Made by a program: the position numbers and the translations under genes. A model generated the notes under the pieces. That model did not search any database. It saw nothing but the letters and a program-made list of their open reading frames with translations, and was not told where the DNA came from. A stretch of DNA of 64,000 nucleotides from Paracyclopina nana (Eukaryota > Arthropoda > Copepoda > Cyclopoida > Cyclopettidae), in contig JAGUCH010000002.1 of assembly GCA_019096065.1 (NCBI GenBank), forward strand, positions 4,786,501 through 4,850,500, in the 5' to 3' direction. Below are positions 35,086 to 45,428 of this stretch, piece after piece (the first letter of the stretch is position 1; each line of letters starts with the position of its first letter).

Positions 35086-37836
35086 TCCATCCACTTGTCC
35101 ATGGACTTCAACCTCTCGGGGCCCTTCTTGAGCCACCACCGCATAGACCAGCTCCACTCGCGGGGCGCCTTGAGGATTCACGGCCAATGTGTTCCGTTGG
35201 TCGGGGCCCTGTCGGCCTCAAGCCAACCTCTTCCGGGGGAATACCCAATATGTGTCCTCCGGCCGGCCACCGTCCCGCCACGTACCACTGTTCTCGTCGC
35301 CGCCGTTGCCGCTCTGTGGCCTCACGGCGATGCAAAGCCCGCAGTCCTGGAGGCCGAGGGGCGATTTGCCGAAGAAACCCAGCTAGCCCCCTGGCTGAAT
35401 GCCGTGGTGCAGCCCTCCGCCGGAGGCCACCTCCTGGTGGGAATGCTGAACCCACTGGATCACCCCCTGCAGGTGAAGGGGGGCACTCTCTATGGGGTGC
35501 TGCGGGAGTACGAGCCAGTGGAGGCCGCCGCCTCTGCTGCATCTGCTCCACACCTTCAAGCCATCCGGGCCGCTGAGCCGCCGCCGGGGCTGCCCCCCGA
35601 AGCCAGCCCGCGGGAGAAGATCGAGTTTGCGATCCAAGCATTCGGACTGAAAGAAAATGACCTTCTTCGCCGACATCCCGAACGCCTGAGGGCGGCAGCG
35701 TCCCTGCTGGCCGCGTACCTGGGCGCCTTCTCCTTCGATGGCCGCACTGGGCAGACCAAGCTGGTGGAGCACGCGATCGACCTCAAGCCTGGCGCCCGAC
35801 CGATCAACATTCGGCGGAGGCCCATCAACCCCAACCTGGAGGCCTCCTTGAAGGAGCAGATCCACAAGTGGTTGGAGGAAGAGGTTATCACTCCGATCTC
35901 ATCTCCGTGGTCGGCCCCACTGGTCCCTGTGCGCAAAAAGGACGGCAGTCTCCGTTGGTGTGTAGATTATCGTGAACTCAACAAAATCACGGTGGTCGAC
36001 TCCCACCCCATCGGAGACGTGCGGGACAACCTGAGCCGGCTAGCTCGCTCCACCGTGTTTTCCACCCTGGACGCGGTGGGAGCCTTCAATGTAGTACCGA
36101 TCCGCGCTGAGGATGTGGAGAAGACTACATTCTTCACTGGGGACGGCTCGTACGCCTTCTTGAAGATGCCTTTCGGGCTCACGAACGCCCCCAAGACGTA
36201 CAGCCGCTTGAACCGCCTGGTGCTGGAAGGTGGGCCGTGGGCCGTGGCCCTGCCCTACCTGGACTACTGCTTGGTTCACTCCCCCGACTTTGACTCGCAC
36301 TTGCAGAACCTCAAGATCGTCCTCCGGGCACATCAAAAGGCAGGCCTGTTGCTCAAGCCCACCAAGTGCCACCTCTTCCAGACCAGGGTGACTTACCTCG
36401 GGCATGTCGTCACCCCGAAAGGGCTGGAAGTCATGCCCGCTTACATAGATCTCATCCGCAAGTGGCCGCTGCCGAACACCCGCAAGCTCCTTCGCATTTT
36501 CATGGGCAAGGCCAATTACTATCGGGCCTTCATCGAAAAATACCAGCACATCGCCGCGCCGCTGACTGCACGGCTCTCCAAGGATGACGGGACTCCCGAC
36601 ACCCAGGCTTTCGAGCCATCGCAGGAATATCGCGATGCCTTCGAGGAGATCAAGAGGCGGCTTGTATCGGCCCCGGTCCTTGCGTATCCTGACTTCGCGT
36701 CCCCGAACCCGTTCATCTTGGACACTGACTTCTCCCAAGAGAACAGGGCAGTGGGGGCGGTCTTGTCCCAGGTGCAGGGCGGCAAGGAGCGAGTCATTTT
36801 GTACGGAGCAAAGAAGCTGACTCCGGCCCAGAGCAACTACTCCGCCAACCAAGGAGAGCTGGTCGCTGTCATTATCTTTATTAAGCAATTCAAGTACTAC
36901 TTGCAGCATCGACGGTTCATCCTCCGGACCGACCATCGGGCTCTGCTATGGATTCGCTCCATGGAGGCCCCAACGGGCATGTTGGCCAGATGGCTTGACA
37001 CCATCTCCAACTACGACTTCAAGGTCGTCCATCGGGCAGGCACCAAGCATGGCAATGCCGGTTCCCTCAGCCGGGCGCCTCATCTGGACCAAGCGGGAGA
37101 CCACATTAGTTCTGAAGTCTCTGACGACGACTTCTTCCGCGTGGCCAGCCTGAAGCTCATCCCTACCAAACCGGAGCTGTGGGCCGAAGCTCAGGAGGAA
37201 GACGACGACCTGGTGACGCTTCGCCAATTGGTCAAACTCCAGCAAGCTCCCTCCAGAGCCCACCTCGATGCCGCTTCCGCCCGAGGGCGAGTACTCATGG
37301 AGCAATTCGACAGCCTGAGCCTGGACCAGCAAGGAGCTCTCCGGCTGCGTGATCCTCAGGGCCGGCCCTCGACTCGGCTCATCGTACCTCGCAAATGGGA
37401 AGAGGCCAGTTTGAGGCACGTGCATGAAACCATGGGGCACCAAGGCCGAGACAACCTGATCCATCGGGCAGCTCAACACTTCTACTTCCCAAACATGGCC
37501 AGAGTGGCCGATGAGGTCGTGAAGTCCTGCTTGCTATGTCAAAAGACCAAACCCGCAACCTCGGATCAGCGACACACCTTGGTGCCACACCATGCTGGAT
37601 TTCCATTCCAAGTGCTCAGCCTTGATTATGTGGGGCCGTTTAAGCCCACGTCTAACCAGCACCGGTACCTGTTCACAGCCAAGTGCGTGTTCAGCAAGTG
37701 GATTGAGGCCTTTCCATGCCGGTCCAACGATGCCGAGACCGCGGTGCGATTCCTCACGACGGAAATCATCCCCGTTTCGGGCTGCCTGAGCGCCTGCACA
37801 CCGACCAGGGCACGCACTTCACAGCACACCTCATGA
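35086..37836 (+). pseudogene. pol: Damaged pol of Gypsy-type element: protease remnant, RT, RNase H, integrase 5' part
   Basis: This frame is +1 to gag and open from 35017, but shows homology only from about 35090. There a protease C-terminal remnant is seen and no catalytic D[TS]G, so the protease front part and the gag joint appear deleted. RT follows (ARPINIRRRPINPNLEASL, WCVDYRELNK). Its catalytic box reads YLDY at 36256-36267 where active enzymes have YxDD. RNase H is intact by eye (LDTDFS, ANQGELVAVI, RTDHRAL). The integrase zinc site (HETMGHQGRD...CLLC) and first Asp (SLDYVGPF) are present. The frame breaks in a C-run at 37770-37773 and integrase continues in another frame. The element could move only with helper enzymes. 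Confidence 0.88.
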
Positions 37837-39173
37837 GGGAAGTATGCTCGGCCCTGGGCATCAAGGCTACCACCACGCCATCATACAACCCGAAGAGCAA
37901 CCCGGTGGAGCGGGCCCACCGTGACCTCAACGAGCTCATACGTAAGATGATCAAGGGACACTATTCTAAATGGGCCGAAGTAGTGCCGTTTGCATTATTT
38001 ATCTTGCGTACCACCAAGAACCGCTCCACTGGGCTAGCCCCCTATGAGATGGTGTTCGGCAGGCAACCTACCACCAACCTCGATCTCATCTTCGGAGACC
38101 CACAGCCGGCAGTGCACAAGGCAACAGAAGCCGGTCGTTTTGCCAAGCAATTACGGGAACGGATACAACTTGCGCATGAATGGGCTCGTAAGAACATTTC
38201 TGCATCCATTGAACGGCAAAGACGGGCCTACCATATGGACAAGCAAGCCTTCTCCCCAGGCCAGAAGGTGTGGCTGTTCACGCCAAAAGTTGTGCGGTTA
38301 ATATCCAAGAAATTGCAAACTTTCTGGACTGGCCCTTGGACCATAGAGAAAAGAATTAATGAGCTCACGTACGAAATCTCGCCAGACCCATCATGGCCAC
38401 CAACTAAAAAGCAAGTTGTCTCAGTGGACCGATTGAAACTGTACGTCGCACCGTCAGATCCACAAGCCGAGACAATCACAACACCTCCAATGGAAGACAT
38501 GGATTTCGACATGCCAGGAGATGAATCTGCAGAGCACATGCACGCCCCCGACTCAGCCTCCGATGAGCAGCCCAGCGAAACCACACACTCGTTCGAATAT
38601 GCAGTAGCACCCACGGATCGTGAATATGGATTTCCACACGCGAAAGACGATCCTATTCCACCATTCAATGACGATCCAACCATTCCACAATACGACTGCA
38701 CCATGTTTGAACACATGCCACAAGACGATGATGATACCCCACCGAACGAGAATGAGGTGCAGGATCAAATCATCCCTGATAACAGTGGCAACAACTCGCC
38801 GCCGCCATCACCAATAGCTCAGCCACCACCGAGGAAAAGAAGAACAGCAGCAGAAATGTTGCAAGAATATTCACAGCAAATATTAGGGGGCCAAGACAAG
38901 CTCAAAGAAACATCGCGCTCAAGAACAAGAAGTGGCGACAAACAACCAAGTCGCGACGAGGCAATGCTGCCCTCGCAACAAGCACCAACAACACCAGCTC
39001 TGCCTGAAACAACAAGGTATCTGCTGCCACCGCTAGAGCCGCGGCCACCACCAATAAGACCGTCAATACCATCAACCATCCCAGAAGTGTCGCGCTCACA
39101 AACATCATCATCATCGTCACAAGGGCAAAATTCTAGCACATCAACACCGATTTCTGACAATGTATTTGATTAA
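37774..39173 (+). pseudogene. Integrase 3' part and C-terminal tail, out of frame with pol
   Basis: An open frame overlapping the previous ORF carries the second and third integrase residues (HTDQGTHF and NPVERAHRDL). A C-terminal integrase domain and a Pro/Ser/Asp-rich tail of about 200 residues to the stop at 39173 come next. The shift fits a loss of one base in the C-run near 37770. No slippery heptamer with a downstream structure was noticed, so a mutation is likelier than programmed shifting. Confidence 0.82.
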
Positions 39174-39385
39174 TGCGCATATTGCTGCCCTCATACAAAA
39201 GTTTGGGGGGGTGGCAACACGCACGCACGCAAAAACAGTGGAACCAAAAACTTCAAAACTTTCGCATTCTGGCCGCAAAATTATGACAGCTCAATAATTT
39301 ACTATTCCTCTCTTCCAGTTCTGAGTACCCGTGCTAATCTTAATTTGCTACCATACAAAACTTATAACCCACGAATCAACGAATC

Positions 39386-41860
39386 ATGACGCCAGTAAGC
39401 TGCCTTCTTTGGCCCTCTACGTACTTGATGGTTTTCTTCGTGTACGCGTACTGGATCCTGTTCAGTGAACTGGCCCAGGCTGCCGTGGTCCCGGGGACGT
39501 CACCCCGGAGTCGCGTTTCCGATCTCTACACCCCGGATGCGAAGGTCACGTCGTTCACCACCTACGACTGTGCACACCCCGACGCTATCCACGAAGCCAT
39601 TGACTTGAGCCAGCCAGAGCTCTGTGAGGACATTAGAAGCGCATATCAGGCCCCCGTCAACATCACGGTCCAGGTGCTCCAGACCGCGTCGACCCTCTCG
39701 ATCAAGGCCTTCCGGTGCAGGGTACACTTGTCCCGACAGGTGACGAGATGCGGGTATGATAGCATCAGCTACGGTAGCCAAATGACCGACGTCAACAGGC
39801 CCTACTTGGTGACCCCGCAAGCCTGCCGGGAGGCCGCCGAGAAGCATTACCTGATAGTGGAAAATAAGAAGGTGGAGGTGGCTCTCAATAACCCGACCTC
39901 GCTCTCCTATTTCTCCAAAGGAGGGTTGGACAAGGACCACAAGTGTACCACCACCACCTTTACCAGCGGAGGTGTCACATTCTACAAGTCGTACGAGACC
40001 ACCACCATCCACGCGCTGGTGGAGCCGATCTACGGGAAGCTGAATACGGCCAATGGGCGGGTGGTGTTCTCCAACCACCTGACTGCGAACTTTCAGGATC
40101 TCATCGTGCAAGACGATGTGGAAGGCACCATTGTGTGGCCCAAGCGGAAGTCACCTCGCTGCGAGGACGAGCTCAGTGAGGTGTATCGAGGGCCTGCCGT
40201 GCTCTATCCGCACAGGAACGCCACCAGCCTCATGGGAGGAGCTGGACATCTCGGTGATCTCCTCCTGCTAGCCCATGAGGAGGAGTCAAGGTTCGCGGGG
40301 TTCGTCCTCAAAGGCGTACAGTCCATGTGTCAGCGAAAACTGTTCACCAACCAGCTGAGGGATTTCGCCATCCTCTTGGTGGGACCCGGAGAAGGACCCC
40401 TCCAAGCCAAGTACCTGCACCCGGAGGACATGGATGGAGCCAACATCCAGACGCAGCTCGCGTTTGTGCACTCCCAACATGCGCTGCACATTCAGGACCG
40501 ATGCAAATTCTTACAGGAATTAATCTGTAAAAACGAGCGTGCAATTCTCCATTCCAAGTTGCAGAGCATGGCCTCCGGATCGTCGTCGTATGCCACCCTG
40601 GACAGCCATGGGCCCGGTCACCTTGTCACGCAGGCGGGGGCCGTGGCCTACGTGACTTCCTGCTACCCAGTGCAGGCGGTCACCCGGTCCATCGACAACT
40701 GTACCCAGGAGATTCCCGTGCTGGTCAACAACGAGACCCGGTTCGCGGACCCGCTGTCATTTATTCTGACCGATCGGCCGAGTGTGGTCCCGTGCGACTC
40801 GATCACGCCCATCAAGTGGCGCATACACAGCCAATGGATGTGCGCCACGCCCCAGATTCACGCCTGCATCGCTCCGTCCCAGCTCAATCCTATGTCTGAT
40901 GCCGCCCCGCGCAGCCATCAGTACGACATCAGCCGCGGGTTGGGCGGTGGCGTGTTCTCAGCGGAGCAGCGGGCCAACCACATCTTGTACCTCCACCTCT
41001 TCAGCAGCCGGGAGGCGGTGGTCAACACGATCACCAGCAACGTGCTGCATAACTCCCTGATCACGGGTAGCCGCTCCACCACCTTCTGGTCTCAGGAGGA
41101 CATCGACCAAATGGTGGACCATGTGGGGAGTGCGATCATTCCCTTCTTCAGTTCTGTTGGGAAGTATTACTCGTACTTCACCGGGTTCCTCATCACCGTG
41201 GGCCTCCTGAAGTTGATCCTGGGAGCCGTGCTATGCATGATCATCCTCTACCTCCGGCGTGGCTTCGGGTGGTGGATGTTGTTGGCCATTTGGCACACGG
41301 CGTTCCTGATGGTGGAGATGCCATGGAGGATGGTGACCAACTTAGGGCAGGACCAGATCCTGTTCCCAGGGGGCGACAGCGACGATGAACGGCCCTCTCG
41401 CCGAGGGCGCCGCCACCCTGGGGGCGGGACTACCCAAGCATTCCGCCTGGCCAACTTGGGCAGCTCCGACGACGACGATGATGAGGATGCACCGCCCAAG
41501 TACGCGACGGCCGCCGCCGGTGCTGCGGGTGTGGAAGAGGACGAGGCCGCTCCTAGGACTAGACGTGGGTTTCGCCAGCGGCTGCGAGAGGCCCTCTCCC
41601 AAGAGCAAGACTCGGTGTACAAGAACCTGCAGGCGCAGGTGGATGTGCTGGCTCGGCAGAACGAGTCTATGCATACGTATCTGATGACCGTACTGCCCGC
41701 CGCCACCGTGCCTGCGGTGCCCTCCGCCACGTCCACTCCGCTCAAGCCGTTTCCGGAAGTCACGGTTACACCGGCCCCACCGATCTCCCCGGTTCGGCCT
41801 GCTACGCCCAGACAACAGACCGTGGGCCCCCGTCGTGAGGACACAACAACCCTTCAGTAG
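39386..41860 (+). CDS. Envelope-like glycoprotein ORF, possibly of jingchuvirus origin
   Basis: An intact ORF of 824 residues with an N-terminal hydrophobic signal or anchor (about residues 12-35), many cysteines, several N-x-S/T sites, a strong TM segment near residues 597-625 and an acidic, Pro-rich cytoplasmic tail. It fills the env position. No furin site followed by a fusion peptide of the baculovirus-F/errantivirus type was seen. Cysteine blocks such as FRCRVHLSRQVTRCGYDS and ACREAAEKH resemble, from memory, glycoproteins of chuviruses, which arthropod retroelements have captured repeatedly. That origin is an inference. Codon and GC content match the rest of the element. The ORF is undamaged although pol is not. 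Confidence 0.75.
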   Translation: MTPVSCLLWPSTYLMVFFVYAYWILFSELAQAAVVPGTSPRSRVSDLYTPDAKVTSFTTYDCAHPDAIHEAIDLSQPELCEDIRSAYQAPVNITVQVLQTASTLSIKAFRCRVHLSRQVTRCGYDSISYGSQMTDVNRPYLVTPQACREAAEKHYLIVENKKVEVALNNPTSLSYFSKGGLDKDHKCTTTTFTSGGVTFYKSYETTTIHALVEPIYGKLNTANGRVVFSNHLTANFQDLIVQDDVEGTIVWPKRKSPRCEDELSEVYRGPAVLYPHRNATSLMGGAGHLGDLLLLAHEEESRFAGFVLKGVQSMCQRKLFTNQLRDFAILLVGPGEGPLQAKYLHPEDMDGANIQTQLAFVHSQHALHIQDRCKFLQELICKNERAILHSKLQSMASGSSSYATLDSHGPGHLVTQAGAVAYVTSCYPVQAVTRSIDNCTQEIPVLVNNETRFADPLSFILTDRPSVVPCDSITPIKWRIHSQWMCATPQIHACIAPSQLNPMSDAAPRSHQYDISRGLGGGVFSAEQRANHILYLHLFSSREAVVNTITSNVLHNSLITGSRSTTFWSQEDIDQMVDHVGSAIIPFFSSVGKYYSYFTGFLITVGLLKLILGAVLCMIILYLRRGFGWWMLLAIWHTAFLMVEMPWRMVTNLGQDQILFPGGDSDDERPSRRGRRHPGGGTTQAFRLANLGSSDDDDDEDAPPKYATAAAGAAGVEEDEAAPRTRRGFRQRLREALSQEQDSVYKNLQAQVDVLARQNESMHTYLMTVLPAATVPAVPSATSTPLKPFPEVTVTPAPPISPVRPATPRQQTVGPRREDTTTLQ

Positions 41861-41868
41861 GGGGAAGT

Positions 41869-42066
41869 TGTAGCAGGAACGCGGGTATACGGGTGTGTTC
41901 TATGGGCGCGCAGTGAGCGCCTTGTCCCGGTGAAATGAATTGTACGCAGTTAATAAACGGACGCACTCGATTAAACACCTCGACTAGTTTTCTTAGTAGC
42001 ACGTTCTTCCATCACTACCCGCGGGCACGCGTGTCACCCTCGGGGGGTCTATACGAACCTCTTACA
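41869..42066 (+). repeat. 3' LTR of Gypsy-type element
   Basis: 198 bp, preceded by the polypurine tract at about 41859-41867 and followed by the ATAG target copy. Confidence 0.95.
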
Positions 42067-42070
42067 ATAG

Positions 42071-42460
42071 CATCAGGCCTCTCGTTCAGCCCGTTGGGAT
42101 CAGGCTCAAAATGAGCCCAATTTTAACAACTCTTATGAAATATTGGCTGTTTCTTTCACTTTGCCCCAGCTTGCCCTATTTAGCTCACCTATAACACTAT
42201 TTTTAAAAAGTAGAAGCTTTGCCCATATCAGATTTTCATGTCAACATAAATGTTACAAGTAAATAGGCATTATTGCTTGCCCAGCCCACTCTTATGCAAC
42301 ATCTTGTCATGTGAATGACGGTGATTTACTATCGATTTTTGAAGTACAAAAGTTAAAAGCATTGGCTAAGCTGCCATGCCCAAGTACCACGACTCAACTA
42401 TCCCAATTTTTTCACAGACTAAAAGACACCTCTATTAGTCATTCCTATGACAATTTCACG
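42071..42460. other. Spacer between the LTR element and the foldback element
   Basis: AT-rich host sequence with no gene seen. It ends in CAATTTCACG (42451-42460), which recurs at 48056-48065. Confidence 0.55.
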
Positions 42461-42473
42461 GTGTGTCTAAATT

Positions 42474-42625
42474 GGGCAAGCAGGGGCAAGCAGAGGCAAG
42501 CAAGGGCAAGCAGAGGCAAGCAAGGGCAAGCAAGGGCAAGCAGGGGCAAGCAATGCCAGCAAGCAAGAACAAGCTAGAGCAAGCAAGGGCAAGCAAGGGC
42601 AAGAAAGAACAAGTAAGGGCAAGCA
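42474..42625 (+). repeat. GGCAAGCAA minisatellite, left end
   Basis: Tandem GGCAAGCA[A/G]G units of about 10-12 bases. The same GGCAAGCA word occurs inside the 322-bp unit. Confidence 0.9.
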
Positions 42626-42689
42626 ACCTCAATACAATATGGAATTAACATTTTAAGATGTTTTTTTCATCAAAATTCAGCCCAAGTGT

Positions 42690-45428
42690 CTGCTTGCCCC
42701 AGGGTCAAGTTATCTGTGTTACGCAATAGTAGTAATAAAATGCCAATTTGACAAGCATCCCTCATTAGTCACTTTGCTGGCCTTTGTGGACTTCAAAGTC
42801 ATCACTGACTTGACATTTGATAAATTCTGGTGCATTTGGGGTCATACCTCCCCCCTTTTGGCTGCTTGCCCCGCCCTGTCAGTTTTTGGCGATGTTGGGG
42901 CAAGCAGATGTAATGCAATGCCAAAGCTGGCCTTTTTGGCCTTCAGAACCTTTTTTGGCTCTGTCTCAGACCCCTGACAGAGCAGTTTTGGTCAAAAGTT
43001 AGCCCAAGTGTCTGCTTGCCCCAGGGTCAAGTTATCTGTGTTACGCGATAGTACTAATAAAAGACCAATGTGACAAGCATCTCTCCAAGGCCACTTTGTT
43101 GGCCTTGCTGGCCTTCAAAGTCATCACTGACTTGACATTTGATAAATTCAGTTGCATTTGGGGTCATACCTCCCCCCTTTTGGCTGCAAGCCCCGCCCTG
43201 TCAGTTTTTGGCCATGTTGGGGCAAGCAGATGTACTGCAATGCCAAAGCTGGCCTTTTTGGCCTTCAGAACCTTCTTTGGCTCTGTCTCAGACGACTTGA
43301 CATTTGATCAATTCAGTTGCATTTGGGGTCATACCTCCCCCCTTTTGGCTGCTTGCCCCGCCCTGTCAGTTTTTGGCCATGTTGGGGCAAGCAGATGTAC
43401 TGCAATGCCAAAGCTGGCCTTTTTGGCCTTCAGAACCTTCTTTGGCTCTGTCTCAGACGACTGACAGAGCTGTTTGGGTCAAAAGTCAGCCCAAGTGTCT
43501 GCTTGCCCCAGGGTAAAGTTATCTGTGTTACGCGATAGTACTAATATAAGACCAATGTGACAAGCATCCCTCCAAGGCCACTTTGTTGGCCTTGCTGGCC
43601 TTCAAAGTCATCACTGACTTGACATTTGATAAATTCAGGTGCATTTGGGGTCATACCTCCCCCCTTTTGACTGCTTGCCCCGCCCTGTCAGTTTTTGGCC
43701 ATGTTGGGGCAAGCAGATGTAATGCAATTCAAAAGCTGGCCTTTTCGGCCTTCAGAACCTTCTTTGGCTCTGTCTCAGACGACTGACAGAGCAGTTTGGG
43801 TCAAAAGTTAGCCCAAGTGTCTGCTTGCCCTAGGGTCAAGTTATCTGTGTTACACGATAGTACTAATAAAAGACCAATGTGACAAGCATCCCTCCAAGGC
43901 CACTTTGTTGGCCTTGCTGGCCTTCAAAGTCATCACTGACTTGACATTTGATAAATTCAGTTGCATTTGTGGTCATACCTCCCCCCTTTTGGCTGCTTGC
44001 CCCACCCTGTCAGTTTTTGGCGATGTTGGGGCAAAAAGATGTAATGCAATGCCAAAGCTGGCCTTTTTGGCCTTCAGAACCTTTTTTGGCTCTGTCTCAG
44101 ACCCCTGACAGAGCAGTTTGGGTCAAAAGTTAGCCCAAGTGTCTGCTTGCCCCAGGGTCAAATTATCTGTGTTACGCGATAGTACTAATAAAAGACCAAT
44201 GAGACAAGCATCCCTCCAAGGCCACTTTGTTGGCCTTGCTGGCCTTCAAAGTCATCACTGACTTGACATTTGATAAATTCAGGTGCATTTGGGGTCATAC
44301 CTCCCCCCTTTTGACTGCTTGCCCCGCCCTGTCAGTTTTTGGCCATGTTAGGGCAAGCAGATGTAATGCAATGCAAAAGCTGGCCTTTTCGGCCTTCAGA
44401 ACCTTCTTTGGCTCTGTCTCAGACCCCTGACAGAGCAGTTTGGGTCAAAAGTTAGCCCAAGTGTCTGCTTGCCCCAGGGTCAAGTTATCTGTGTTACGCG
44501 ATAGTAGTAATAAAAGACCAATGTGACAAGCATCTCTCCAAGGCCACTTTGTTGACCTCTGTGGCCTTCAAATTCATCACTGACTTGACATTTGATAAAT
44601 TCAGGTGCATTTGGGGTCATACCTCCCCCCTTTTGGCTGCTTGCCCCGCCCTGTCAGTTTTTGGCCATGTTGGGGCAAGCAGATGTACTGCAATGCCAAA
44701 GCTGGCCTTTTTGGCCTTCAGAACCTTCTTTGGCTCTGTCTCAGACGACTGACAGAGCAGTTTGGGTCAAAAGTTAGCCCAAGTGTCTGCTTGCCCCAGG
44801 GTCAAGTTTTCTGTGTTACGTGATAGTAGTAATAAAAGACCAATTTGACAAGCATCCCTCCAAGGCCACTTTGTTGACCTTTGTGGCCTTCAAAGTCATC
44901 ACTGACTTGACATTTGATAAATTCAGGTGCATTTGTGGTCATACCTCCCCCCTTTTGGCTGCTTGCCCCACCCTGTCAGTTTTTGGCGATGTTGGGGCAA
45001 GCAGATGTAATGCAATGCCAAAGCTGGCCTTTTTGGCCTTCAGAACCTTTTTTGGCTCTGTCTCAGACCCCTGACAGAGCAGTTTGGGTCAAAAGTTAGC
45101 CCAAGTGTCTGCTTGCCCCAGGGTCAAATTATCTGTGTTACGCGATAGTACTAATAAAAGACCAATGAGACAAGCATCCCTCCAAGGCCACTTTGTTGGC
45201 CTTGCTGGCCTTCAAAGTCATCACTGACTTGACATTTGATAAATTCAGGTGCATTTGGGGTCATACCTCCCCCCTTTTGACTGCTTGCCCCGCCCTGTCA
45301 GTTTTTGGCCATGTTGGGGCAAGCAGATGTAATGCAATGCAAAAGCTGGCCTTTTTGGCCTTCAGAACCTTCTTTGGCTCTGTCTCAGACCCCTGACAGA
45401 GCAGTTTGGGTCAAAAGTTAGCCCAAGT
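42690..45428 (+). repeat. Forward array of the 322-bp repeat
   Basis: The landmark CTTCAAAGTCATCACTGACTTG recurs at 322-base steps (near 42790, 43110, 43600, 43920, 44242, 44886 and 45208; one copy near 44565 varies). One extra partial unit of about 165 bases lies at 43289-43455. Each unit contains TGCTTGCCCC and GGGGCAAGCA about 22 bases apart, able to form a stem. Confidence 0.93.

Larger units (their letters stand above)
32386..42066 (+). mobile_element. Gypsy-type LTR retrotransposon with envelope-like ORF
   Basis: The element is 9,681 bp long with two LTRs of 198-199 bp and is flanked by ATAG on both sides (32382-32385 and 42067-42070). Order inside: LTR, leader ORF, gag, pol (RT-RNase H-integrase), envelope-like ORF, polypurine tract AGGGGGAAG before 41868, LTR. 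The LTRs differ at about five sites, so insertion is fairly recent. Base composition is strikingly GC-rich against the AT-rich flanks. RT before integrase marks Gypsy rather than Copia. Gag-pol is damaged at three places (see entries), while the envelope-like ORF is open. A primer-binding candidate (TGGCTCGGTGC) begins at 32588. Confidence 0.92.

Noticed and set aside
36040-36936. Long antisense ORF (298 codons) and others opposite gag-pol
   Set aside because: Shadow of the GC-rich pol frame, with no recognisable protein sequence.
37760-37790. Programmed frameshift in the Gypsy-type integrase
   Set aside because: It lies inside the catalytic core rather than at a gene boundary, and no slippery heptamer with downstream structure was seen; a mutation explains it.
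32665-41860. Bacterial contamination as cause of the GC-rich block
   Set aside because: LTRs, the ATAG duplication and Gypsy-type RT/integrase place it as a retroelement inserted in host DNA.
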